A stretch of DNA of 64,000 bases from Chelativorans sp. Marseille-P2723. GTDB taxonomy: Bacteria > Pseudomonadota > Alphaproteobacteria > Rhizobiales > Rhizobiaceae. The DNA lies in contig NZ_CADDWI010000008.1 in assembly GCF_902809845.1 (NCBI RefSeq), positions 806,001-870,000 of the forward strand, in the 5' to 3' direction. The notes below the pieces were generated by a model. That model was not told where the DNA came from. It saw nothing but the letters and a program-made list of their open reading frames with translations, and searched no databases. A program made the translations under genes and the position numbers. Every line of letters begins with the position of its first letter. Position 1 is the first letter of the stretch. Of the stretch, positions 54,582-62,883 are shown piece by piece.

Positions 54582-55178
54582 ATGCCAACCAGCTCCCTTC
54601 GCCGTGCGGTTCAACGGCTTGCCTTTCTGGTGCTGGCGCTGGTGATGCTGGGCGCGGCCAGTCTGTGGCCCGTCCCCTCCGCCCGTGCCCAGGATGGCAC
54701 CTACACAATGGAAGAGATCGTCGATGCGGGAAGCAACTTTTTTGGTGCGACGACCGGCGGTCTTGCCACACTAGTGGAGAAAGTCTTTTCTACCTATGGC
54801 CTGCCCAATGGCTATGTCCTCGGCCAAGAGGGTTCGGGCGCCGTTATCGGCGGCCTTACCTACGGAGAGGGTACGCTCTACACAAAGAATGTCGGCGATC
54901 ATCCCGTATTTTGGCAAGGGCCGTCCGTCGGTTGGGACTTCGGAGCGCAGGGCTCGCGGGTCATGGTGCTCGTCTATAATCTCGATGCCGTGAGCAGCCT
55001 TTACCGGCGCTATGCGGGCGTTGCGGGCTCAGCCTATGTCGTGGCGGGGCTCGGCTTTAATGTGCTGAAGAACGGAGCCGTTCTCATCGTTCCCATTCGC
55101 ACGGGAGTAGGGGCTCGGCTCGGGGTTAATCTCGGTTATTTGAAGGTAACGCCAAGCCCGACTTGGAATCCGTTCTGA
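54582..55178 (+). CDS. eipA: Envelope integrity protein EipA (DUF1134)
   Basis: A 198-residue periplasmic protein. The signal peptide is about 1-36, cut after PSARAQ, and the DUF1134 domain fills 38-198 (GTYTMEEIVDAGSNFFGATT, GYVLGQEGSGAVIGGLTYGEG, FWQGPSVGWDFGAQGSRVM). EipA supports envelope integrity in Brucella and is under CtrA control there, which fits the cell-cycle neighbours here. CACAAGGAGATGATCG before the ATG gives a strong start. Confidence 0.92.
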   Translation: MPTSSLRRAVQRLAFLVLALVMLGAASLWPVPSARAQDGTYTMEEIVDAGSNFFGATTGGLATLVEKVFSTYGLPNGYVLGQEGSGAVIGGLTYGEGTLYTKNVGDHPVFWQGPSVGWDFGAQGSRVMVLVYNLDAVSSLYRRYAGVAGSAYVVAGLGFNVLKNGAVLIVPIRTGVGARLGVNLGYLKVTPSPTWNPF

Positions 55179-55252
55179 GCATTCTATTTCTTTCTGAGGT
55201 GGGCGCGTGGTAAGTCAGAACGAGCGCCACGTTTCGATGGACCCTAAGGCAT

Positions 55253-56461
55253 TTGATTCAAGCCGTCTTATTCCTCACCCTCGGTTTCTTGGCGGCCATG
55301 GCGCTTGCACTGGCGATGGCGCCGGTTCTCTGGCGCCGTGCCGCCGCGCTTGCGCGAAAGCGCATGGAAGAGATTATGCCGATCACCCAGGAGGAGCGGC
55401 AGGCGGAAATTGACGCCATCCATGCGGAGCATGCGATGGCGATGCGGCGGCTTGAGATGAAGATCGAAGCTGCAAAGGAAAGATCCACGCAGGACATGGT
55501 CGAGTCCACCCGCCTGCGCGAAGAGATACGGTTGCTGAAGGATCAGTGCGCCGAGCGTGACAGGAACATTGCTGCCCTGCAAGAAGAGCACGAAAATCTC
55601 ACCAATCTCCTCTCCGAGGGAGAGGCGGAACGTGCGGCCATTTCCAAAACGCTGGCCCAGACTGAGCGCACTTTGAAGGAAACGCAGGCGGAAGTGGAGA
55701 AGCTTTCGCGCCTTTATGAAGTGGCAAGCCTTACAGGCAGCGCTTTGCAGGTTCAGTTGGCCGCTCGTGAGGCAGACATCGAACGGCTCAATGATACGAT
55801 CAAGCTGACACGGCATCAGCGCAAGGAGGCCGAGCGCGCCATGCGCGAGGCCATGTCGGACCGTACGCGCGCCGAGGAGGCTTTGCGCATGGAGCGTGAG
55901 CGCATACCGGAGCTGGAGCGTAGGATTGAAACGCTGATGACTAGCCTTTCAACGCGCGAGGAAGTCCTGGAGCGCCAAGCAAAAGAGATCGCTCGCCTGA
56001 AACAGAGGATCAACCCGAATGCCGCCTCCGGTGCAGAGGAGATGGACGAGGCTAAAGCGCGGCTGGAGATGAAGGTCGCTGACCTTTCGATGCAGGTTTC
56101 CGCTTTTCTGGAGGGTGGCGAAACACCGGCCAAAGGGCGCAAGCAGGGCCGCAAATCCGAAAATGAGCGGCTGCGTTTGCGGCTTGCCGCTTTGACGCGG
56201 GAAAACAAGAAACTGCGAGCGGAGCTTGCAGCAGGCGGCAGGCTGACGACCTCTAATCATGACGCCGATACGCTGCGCGACCGCATCTCCGATCTGGCAG
56301 CCGAAGTGGTAAATGCCGTTGCGCTTGCCGAAGGGCTGGATTCACCGATCGAGAAGGCGCTGGCGCAGGCCACTGCGAAGACTTGCAATGGCAGAAACGC
56401 CCCGCTCAGCCTCGCTGAACGCGTAAAAGCCCTGCGGGAAGGTCCGGCAGCAGCCGAATAG
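55253..56461 (+). CDS. Membrane-anchored coiled-coil protein, unknown function
   Basis: A 402-residue protein. One N-terminal membrane helix (about 2-28, FLTLGFLAAMALALAMAPVLW) is followed by a long coiled coil from about 40 to 340 rich in Glu, Arg, Leu and Ala, and a C-terminal domain (ADTLRDRISDLAAEVVNAVALAEG). The TTG at 55253 is the only in-frame start near AAGG. Its place after eipA suggests an envelope or division role. I do not recognise a named family. Confidence 0.8.
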   Translation: MIQAVLFLTLGFLAAMALALAMAPVLWRRAAALARKRMEEIMPITQEERQAEIDAIHAEHAMAMRRLEMKIEAAKERSTQDMVESTRLREEIRLLKDQCAERDRNIAALQEEHENLTNLLSEGEAERAAISKTLAQTERTLKETQAEVEKLSRLYEVASLTGSALQVQLAAREADIERLNDTIKLTRHQRKEAERAMREAMSDRTRAEEALRMERERIPELERRIETLMTSLSTREEVLERQAKEIARLKQRINPNAASGAEEMDEAKARLEMKVADLSMQVSAFLEGGETPAKGRKQGRKSENERLRLRLAALTRENKKLRAELAAGGRLTTSNHDADTLRDRISDLAAEVVNAVALAEGLDSPIEKALAQATAKTCNGRNAPLSLAERVKALREGPAAAE

Positions 56462-56526
56462 CGCGATTGGGCGAGAAGTGGATACTCGTTCCCTGAGTTG
56501 CGCTAAACAAAGCCTAGCCAGTCTGG

Positions 56527-57327
56527 TCACCGCCATAGTTCGTGCAGGGCGATGGCTGTCGCTGCGGCAACATTGAGGCTATCAAAATCCGACCGTATCG
56601 GAATGCGGACTGAAGGCAGCCGTTTAATCAATCGTTGCGGCAATCCCGGGCCCTCCGCTCCCAGAAGGAGGGCGGTTCTCGGCGCTCTTTTCACCGACTT
56701 GATGTCATCCTTGCCCGACGGGCTGAGCGCCAGCACCCTGAATCCCTTCTCCTGCAGGATGTCGACGAGCGCATCCGCGCTTCCTTCCCGGACAAAAGGC
56801 ACCTCCAACGCACCGCCAACCGAGACGCGGATCGCCTTGCGGTAAAGAGGATCGCAAGAGCTGGCATCCATTAGCACGGCATCAGCCCCAAACGCAGCAG
56901 CATTGCGAAAAATCGCGCCCATATTGTCGTGATCGGAAATGCCGCAAAGAGCGACCACGAGCGCTTCTTCTGGCATTCGTGCAAGCAGCGCTTCCAGGCG
57001 CTCCTCCGGGCCGCGCAGCCCGATCGCCAGCACGCCGCGATGCATCGGAAAACCGGCAATCGTGTCCATTACAGCGCCTTCCGCAACATAGACGGGCACG
57101 TTGTCTGGAAGGCGTGCGAGCAGAGGCGCCATTCCGGCCACCCGGTTTTCCCGTAGCAGTACGGATTCTGCTTGAAAGCGGCCGGAGCTTAGAAGCACAT
57201 CGAGCACCACCTTGCCCTCGGCCACGAAACGCTGCTCCCTGCCGACCAGATCGCGCTCCTTGATGTTGCGGTAGGTGTAGATCCGCGGATCTTCAGGATC
57301 GGATATCCGTATGAGCCTGCTGTCCAA
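56527..57327 (-). CDS. TrmH/SpoU-family RNA methyltransferase
   Basis: A 266-residue SPOUT methyltransferase. An N-terminal RNA-binding part (1-95) is followed by the knotted domain with ISDHDNMGAIFRNAAAFGAD, ALLLGAEGPGLPQRLIK and VRIPIRSDFDSLNVAAATAIAL, the three TrmH motifs. It 2'-O-methylates ribose in tRNA or rRNA; the target is not defined. It follows the HugZ-type gene by 3 bp. Confidence 0.93.
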   Translation of the reverse strand: MDSRLIRISDPEDPRIYTYRNIKERDLVGREQRFVAEGKVVLDVLLSSGRFQAESVLLRENRVAGMAPLLARLPDNVPVYVAEGAVMDTIAGFPMHRGVLAIGLRGPEERLEALLARMPEEALVVALCGISDHDNMGAIFRNAAAFGADAVLMDASSCDPLYRKAIRVSVGGALEVPFVREGSADALVDILQEKGFRVLALSPSGKDDIKSVKRAPRTALLLGAEGPGLPQRLIKRLPSVRIPIRSDFDSLNVAAATAIALHELWR

Positions 57328-57330
57328 CGC

Positions 57331-58080
57331 TTAGCTCTCTCGCGCTCTTTTCGCCAGACCGACCAGTGCAGGGCGCAGCTTCGAAGCATCCGTCAGCGGC
57401 TGGTCGAAGAAGATGCGTTGCACATCATCACCTTTTGAAAGGTCGATGCCTTCAGGATCAATGCCGGTCAGCTTCCATTTTCCCGGCTTGGCGCCCGCAA
57501 AATGAATGGCATAGTTCTCGACTGCATCCGCGTGGTCGGCATTCATATGTTCGATCGCGCTCTGCTCAACTTCCAGATAGGGCTCCAACGGCCCGGGAAG
57601 CACCAGTTCTTCCTGGCTCAGCCGGTAGGCACGCGCGAAGCCGCCATTGAGGAGGCCGGTGTCCGGTAACAGGTGGAAGAAGGCAAAATCGGCAAAATCC
57701 GCATAAAGCTGCGCCTTCGGATGCCGGTTGAGATAGCGCCGCCTCGCATGGTCATGGAGCGGCGTCCCCCTCATCAGCCTTTCCGCCCTTGCCTTTATCG
57801 TCAGGCGCGGATGTGCAAGGGGATCGCCCTTGCCGGGTTCTCCCACAAGCAACGAGCATCGCGGATCTGCCTCAATCGCCTGACGATGCGCTGAAAGTGA
57901 CGAAATCAGGATCAACGGTGTTCCATCCATATGGGTTGCCACTGCCACCCGCGTGGCAACGGGCGCGCCATCGGCAGGATCGAGCGTGGCAAGGGCACCG
58001 AAGCGGGCGGTCCGCAGCACCGACCTCGCCAGGCGAATAGCCTCAGCGTCCGTGGGAAGATAGGGATCCTTCTCAACCAT
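57331..58080 (-). CDS. HugZ-type PNPOx-fold protein with DUF2470
   Basis: A 249-residue split-barrel protein. The flavin-type N-terminal domain (RTARFGALATLDPADGAPVATRVAVATHMDGTPL) is followed by the DUF2470 domain (QSAIEHMNADHADAVENYAIHFAG). HugZ relatives bind and degrade heme. The cysteine of heme-oxygenase HugZ is not evident, so the activity is uncertain. It is co-transcribed with the methyltransferase. Confidence 0.88.
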   Translation of the reverse strand: MVEKDPYLPTDAEAIRLARSVLRTARFGALATLDPADGAPVATRVAVATHMDGTPLILISSLSAHRQAIEADPRCSLLVGEPGKGDPLAHPRLTIKARAERLMRGTPLHDHARRRYLNRHPKAQLYADFADFAFFHLLPDTGLLNGGFARAYRLSQEELVLPGPLEPYLEVEQSAIEHMNADHADAVENYAIHFAGAKPGKWKLTGIDPEGIDLSKGDDVQRIFFDQPLTDASKLRPALVGLAKRARES

Positions 58081-58168
58081 GTTCGTCTCTTGCGTCAGAG
58101 GCCTTCAGTTATGCTCGGCTCAGCGTTCCCTTGGCCCGGTTCCGCTCAAGACAGAAAGTCCTTTGCGG

Positions 58169-59371
58169 TCAATCCTTCTTGCCACCGGTTCTGATCACAG
58201 CCTTGAGCACGTCGCGTACCCCGATGGAGCCGACGAAGCGGGACGCCTCGTCGAAAAGGGCCACCGGTGCCGTCTGCGACTTGTGCATGGCCTGCATCAC
58301 GGTCTTTAGCGGTGTTTCCGCGCGTGCCCAGAAGACCTTGGCTCGGTCGTCAGGGAGCGCTTCGATATGGTCGCAGGAAACCCAGATGGCGGGGCGGCCA
58401 TTGCGCTCCGCGTCGATCACAAGCATATTTTCATCGAACTTGAAGCGGGTGGTGCGGCGCCGGTCGAGCCACAGCCAGTCCTCCCCCGCGGGCTCCAGAT
58501 CCCGCGCATCGCGCATCAGGTTCCATGCGGTCAAGACCGAAAGAGGATTCACATTGGCGATGAAGTCGCGCACATAGTCGTTCTCAGGTTTCAGAACGAT
58601 ATCCTCCGGCGAACCGGTCTGCACGATTCGGCCGCCCTCCATGATGGAGATGCGATTGCCTATCTTCAGCGCTTCTTCCAGATCGTGACTGACAAAAAGG
58701 ATGGTCTTTCTCAGCCGCGCCTGAAGCTCCAGAAGCTCATCCTGGAGCTTGGTGCGGATGAGCGGATCGAGCGCCGAGAATGGCTCGTCCATGAGAAGGA
58801 TCGGCGCTTCGGTCGCAAACGCCCGGGCAAGGCCCACGCGCTGCTGCATGCCGCCTGACAACTCATGGGCATATTTGTCTGCCCAATCCTCCAGACCGAC
58901 GAGCTTAAGTTGCTCCATTACCCTGTCATGGCGTTCATTGGCGGGTGTGCCGGCAAGCTCTAACCCAAGGCCCACATTCTCCTCGACTGTGCGCCAGGGC
59001 AGAAGCGCGAATTGCTGGAAGACCATGGCGACGCATTCGCGTCGGATCTTTCTCAGCTCCGCTTCCGAACAGGTTGCGACACTTACCTCCCAATCGCCGT
59101 CTCGCACGATCACGTCCCCCTGGGCCATGCGATTGAGCCGGTTGACCGCGCGCAACAAGGTCGACTTTCCCGAGCCGGAAAGCCCCATCAACACGGAGAT
59201 CTCACCCTTCTTCACCGTCAGGTTAGCGTCCGCGCAGCCGAGCACCGCGCCGGTGCGCTCTAGGATCTCGGCGCGGCTCGCGCCTGCTTCCAGCAGCGGC
59301 AGAGCCCTTTCCTTCTCCTTTTCGGTGCCGAAAATGATGGAGACGTTGCGGAATTCAACGGCCGGTTTCAT
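58169..59371 (-). CDS. choV: Choline ABC transporter ATP-binding protein
   Basis: A 400-residue ATPase of the ProV/ChoV type. It has the N-terminal extension EAGASRAEILERTGAVLGCADA, Walker A GLSGSGKSTLLRAVNRL, signature LSGGMQQRVGLARAFA, Walker B ILLMDEPFSALDPL, and C-terminal CBS motifs (from about 320). It powers choline uptake with ChoW and ChoX. The ATG at 59371 overlaps the choW stop (ATGA); the longer frame lies inside choW. Confidence 0.94.
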   Translation of the reverse strand: MKPAVEFRNVSIIFGTEKEKERALPLLEAGASRAEILERTGAVLGCADANLTVKKGEISVLMGLSGSGKSTLLRAVNRLNRMAQGDVIVRDGDWEVSVATCSEAELRKIRRECVAMVFQQFALLPWRTVEENVGLGLELAGTPANERHDRVMEQLKLVGLEDWADKYAHELSGGMQQRVGLARAFATEAPILLMDEPFSALDPLIRTKLQDELLELQARLRKTILFVSHDLEEALKIGNRISIMEGGRIVQTGSPEDIVLKPENDYVRDFIANVNPLSVLTAWNLMRDARDLEPAGEDWLWLDRRRTTRFKFDENMLVIDAERNGRPAIWVSCDHIEALPDDRAKVFWARAETPLKTVMQAMHKSQTAPVALFDEASRFVGSIGVRDVLKAVIRTGGKKD

Positions 59372-60222
59372 CGCTCGTGCTCCCGGCCGATGCGCGCCAT
59401 TCTGTCGAGAATGATTGCCAGAATCACTATTGCGAGTCCTGCCTCCAGGCCAAGTGGGATGTTCACCGTATTGAGGGCCCTTACTACAGGTTTGCCAAGG
59501 CCGTTCGCCCCGATGAGGGCGGCGATGACGACCATCGAAAGCGAAAGCATGATGCACTGGGTAAGTCCTGCCATGATCGAGGGCAGGGCAGCCGGCAGTT
59601 CAACCTTCCACAAAAGTTGTCTCTTGGTGGCGCCGAAAGCCTGCCCCGCTTCCAGAAGCGGCTGTGGCACCGATGTTATGCCAAGATAGGTAAGCCTGAT
59701 TGGCGCGGGCGACGCGAAAATCACGGTAACGATCAGGCCTGGCGCCGCGCCGAGGCCGAAAAGGATGAGAACCGGAATTAGATAGACGAAAGTCGGCAGC
59801 GTCTGCATGAGATCGAGGATCGGTCTTATGACCTTATAAACTCTCGCATTGTGTGCCGCCCAGATCCCTATGGGCACGCCGATGGCCATGGAAGCTGCGG
59901 CGGCGCACACCACTAGAACAAGTGTCTCCACGGTCTCGCGCCACAGACCCTGATTGATGATGAAGGCGAGCCCCAGAAGCACTGCAAGCGCCAGCCGCCA
60001 TGAGCGTTGCAGGATAAAGGCCAGTGCTGCCAGCAGCGCCGCCACAAGGCTTGGCGGAAGATAAAGCAACATCGCCGTCATTCCGTTCAGGAGGTAGGCA
60101 AGGCCATTGGCGAGAGTATCGAAGAAAAGTGCGAAATTGGTAGTCAGGAAATCGAAGAAGGTCCGCCCCCATCGCCCGATGGGTATCTTCCACGCTTCGA
60201 TCCATTGCGTAACAGGGTCCAT
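59368..60222 (-). CDS. choW: Choline ABC transporter permease
   Basis: A 284-residue ProW-type permease with about seven membrane segments. The EAA loop is EAGQAFGATKRQLLWKVELPAALPSIMAG, and WIEAWKIPIGRWG is the typical N terminus. It is separated from choX by 75 bp holding a GC-rich hairpin. Confidence 0.94.
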   Translation of the reverse strand: MDPVTQWIEAWKIPIGRWGRTFFDFLTTNFALFFDTLANGLAYLLNGMTAMLLYLPPSLVAALLAALAFILQRSWRLALAVLLGLAFIINQGLWRETVETLVLVVCAAAASMAIGVPIGIWAAHNARVYKVIRPILDLMQTLPTFVYLIPVLILFGLGAAPGLIVTVIFASPAPIRLTYLGITSVPQPLLEAGQAFGATKRQLLWKVELPAALPSIMAGLTQCIMLSLSMVVIAALIGANGLGKPVVRALNTVNIPLGLEAGLAIVILAIILDRMARIGREHER

Positions 60223-60261
60223 GAAGCTGGCGCGTTTCTGTTTCGGGGAAAAAGGTAAGGG

Positions 60262-60286
60262 CAGGCGCCGGGGGTCCCGGCGCCTG
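60262..60286 (-). other. Intercistronic hairpin between choX and choW
   Basis: A perfect stem CAGGCGCCGGG (60262-60272) with loop GGT and CCCGGCGCCTG (60276-60286). Such hairpins after a binding-protein gene often stabilise its mRNA or reduce readthrough, so binding protein is made in excess of permease. Confidence 0.75.
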
Positions 60287-60297
60287 GCAATCGCCGG

Positions 60298-61245
60298 TTA
60301 AAGGCCCAGATGTGCCTTCACAGCTTCAAGCCCATCTTCGCCCTGGAAAGTGGTTACCCCATCGAGCCAAGCATCGAGCACCTCCGGATTCTCCTTGATC
60401 CAGGCTGTCGCCGCTGCCTCCGGGGCCTGCCCATCATCGAGAATCGCACCCATGATCTCGTTCTCCATTTCAAGCGAGAAAACGAGATTGTGCAGCAATT
60501 GGCCGAGATTGGGACACTGCTCGGTGAAGCCTGTCCAAACATTCGTATGTACGGTCGCGCCGCCGAAGTCAGGCCCGAAAACCTCATCTCCGCCTTCCAG
60601 ATATTCCATGTCGATATTGGCATTCATGGGGTGCGGCTCCCACCCTAGGAAGACGATGTGGCTCTTGTTCTGGGTGGCGCGGCGCACCTGCGCCAGCATG
60701 CCGGCCTCAGAACTTTCAACCAGCTCGAAGCTTGAAAGTCCGAACATGTCATTCTCGATCATGTCTAGAATCAAGCGGTTGCCGTCATTCCCCGGCTCAA
60801 TGCCATAGATCTTGCCATCCAGCTCCTCGCGGAAATCCGCTATGTCCTCGAAGCTCGTCAGTCCTGCCTCATAGGTGTACTGCGGCACGGCGAGCGTGTA
60901 TTTCGCTCCTTCCAGATTGGTGACCAGCGTTTCGACCGAACCATCCTCGCGATAGGGAGCGATGTCTGCTTCCATCGTCGGCATCCAGTTGCCGAGGAAG
61001 ATATCGATGTCCTTGTTCTTGAGAGAGGCATAAGTCACCGGCACCGAGAGAACCTGCACCTCCGGCTGGTATCCAAGTCCTTCCAGAAGGACTGTGGCGG
61101 TGGCGGTGGTCGCGGTAATGTCCGTCCAGCCTACATCCGAAAATGTCACAGCACGGCAGGACGCTGGGTCTGCGGCAAGCGCGCTTCCCGGACCCATGAG
61201 CAAGGCGGCTCCGAAGCCGGCAATAATCGTTCGCTTGAAGGACAT
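60298..61245 (-). CDS. choX: Choline ABC transporter substrate-binding protein
   Basis: A 315-residue ProX-type binding protein. The signal peptide is about 1-24 (cut after GSALA), followed by VTFSDVGWTDITATTATATVLLEGLGY, NKDIDIFLGNWMPTME and WEPHPMNANIDMEYL, the aromatic choline-binding regions. It captures choline in the periplasm. GAGGGAGAAGGTT lies before the ATG. Betaine-synthesis genes (bet) are not adjacent. Confidence 0.95.
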   Translation of the reverse strand: MSFKRTIIAGFGAALLMGPGSALAADPASCRAVTFSDVGWTDITATTATATVLLEGLGYQPEVQVLSVPVTYASLKNKDIDIFLGNWMPTMEADIAPYREDGSVETLVTNLEGAKYTLAVPQYTYEAGLTSFEDIADFREELDGKIYGIEPGNDGNRLILDMIENDMFGLSSFELVESSEAGMLAQVRRATQNKSHIVFLGWEPHPMNANIDMEYLEGGDEVFGPDFGGATVHTNVWTGFTEQCPNLGQLLHNLVFSLEMENEIMGAILDDGQAPEAAATAWIKENPEVLDAWLDGVTTFQGEDGLEAVKAHLGL

Positions 61246-61508
61246 AACCTTCTCCCTCCTGTTAGACGCTACAATTTGTGTGAGGACCGATCCATAGTCG
61301 GCCTCGCTCTTTTTTTAAAGGCAATCACCATTTTTAACCCTCCGCAAGCGGAAAGGTCGCAGGTAAATCGCGAACCTAAACCTCAAGATGAAAGTTTCGC
61401 AGCTAAATAACTCCTGCCGAAAACCGATTGTGCGTGAGCGACTGAGCGCCTATCTCAAAGCTTGCGCCTATAAAGGCGCCCCATGATCCGGCCTGAAGGA
61501 GGCGCAGC

Positions 61509-62621
61509 GTGTTCGATTTCTTCTCGCGTGTCTTGGCAGCGGTTCGCCGCGTTATTGGCCGATTTTTCGCATTGCTTGTGCGTCCCTTCGCCGCCTCTGG
61601 CAGATGGGTAAGACGCCGCGGCTGGATCATCCGTGGCATCGTCGTTGTTTTTCTCCTCCTGTTCGTCGGCCTTTACGCCTATTTCTTCTGGCAGACCCAG
61701 GTGTGGACCGGTTTCGATCCTGACTATGTACAAGCTTATGATTTGCGAGCCGAAGCACAGGTTTCCGCCGGCGAGCAGGTGCCGGCCCGTAGCGGGGAGG
61801 GGAGCCGCACCTGCAGTAGCTCGGTCATCGCCGATGTGGCTGCCGATCTGACGGATATGAACGTCAACCAGAATGCATGGATTTCTTCCATGCTTCTTTA
61901 CAAGCTGGGCTTTTTCGGCCTTGCATGGGACGATACGCCCTTCTTTGACAACAAGGCGTCCTTCCAGCGGGGGGTAAATCAGACGGTCCGGCGCACCGCC
62001 GTAGAGCTTGTCGACGCGCTAGGCCGTGTGAGAGGCACCTCCCAGATCGACCGTGACTTGCAGAAGGCTCGGGAAAGCATTCAGTTCTCCGAAGATGCCT
62101 GGTATTTTGGTCTTTCGCCTTTTGGTCCCAAGACGCCAACGCCAAGCTTCTATCGGACGGCCATCGACTCGCTTCGCGCCTTCAATGACCGGCTGGAGAG
62201 CTGTGATGCGGTTTTCGATGCCCGCGCTGACAATCTCATCCAGTTTCTTGACCGCATTGCCAGTGATCTCGGCTCCACTTCCGCCATCCTTCGCGAGCGT
62301 TCGGAGAATTACAATGGCGGCTGGTTCGACACGCGCGCTGACGACCGCTTCTGGTTCGCCTATGGTCAGCTCTATGGCTACTATGGTCTGCTCCATGCAG
62401 CTCGGGGGGATTTTTCCGATGTGGTAAGCCAGCGTTCCCTGGAATCGCTATGGGATGCGACGGAAAGTCAATTCCGGGCGGCGCTCAACATCACGCCGCC
62501 CATCGTTTCGAACGGCCGTGAGGATGGCTGGATCATGCCGACGCACCTTGCAACAATGGGCTTTTACATCCTGCGCGCGCGCTCAAATCTGGTGGAGTTG
62601 CGGCAGGTTCTGGATCGCTGA
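61509..62621 (+). CDS. DUF2333 family membrane-anchored protein
   Basis: A 370-residue protein. A basic N terminus and one membrane helix (about 41-62, IIRGIVVVFLLLFVGLYAYFF) precede a periplasmic domain of about 300 residues (YVQAYDLRAEAQVSAGEQVP, MNVNQNAWISSMLLYKLGFFGLAWDDTP, YNGGWFDTRADDRFWFAYGQLYGYY). It matches DUF2333, of unknown function, found with envelope genes in proteobacteria. GGAGG precedes the GTG start. Confidence 0.88.
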   Translation: MFDFFSRVLAAVRRVIGRFFALLVRPFAASGRWVRRRGWIIRGIVVVFLLLFVGLYAYFFWQTQVWTGFDPDYVQAYDLRAEAQVSAGEQVPARSGEGSRTCSSSVIADVAADLTDMNVNQNAWISSMLLYKLGFFGLAWDDTPFFDNKASFQRGVNQTVRRTAVELVDALGRVRGTSQIDRDLQKARESIQFSEDAWYFGLSPFGPKTPTPSFYRTAIDSLRAFNDRLESCDAVFDARADNLIQFLDRIASDLGSTSAILRERSENYNGGWFDTRADDRFWFAYGQLYGYYGLLHAARGDFSDVVSQRSLESLWDATESQFRAALNITPPIVSNGREDGWIMPTHLATMGFYILRARSNLVELRQVLDR

Positions 62622-62883
62622 GATGCAAGGCGGCATTTGTCTGCGGCAAAATTAGCGGATGTGCAGACTGGTTGAAGTAGTAATGTGTTCAAAGGGCGCA
62701 GCGCACGGCGTCTTCGGCTATCATTTTTGACAAAAGAAGTAGAATGCAGGTCCTGTATTGCAGAGGCTCTGTCGCGAATGTTGCATTAGGTGGCAGTTTC
62801 GGGACAGCAGCGCGCTTTCAGCAATGCATCTTGTGCGCAGGGCATATTATGTGGTCAAAGCTGGCCAACGGCCGGAGGGACAG

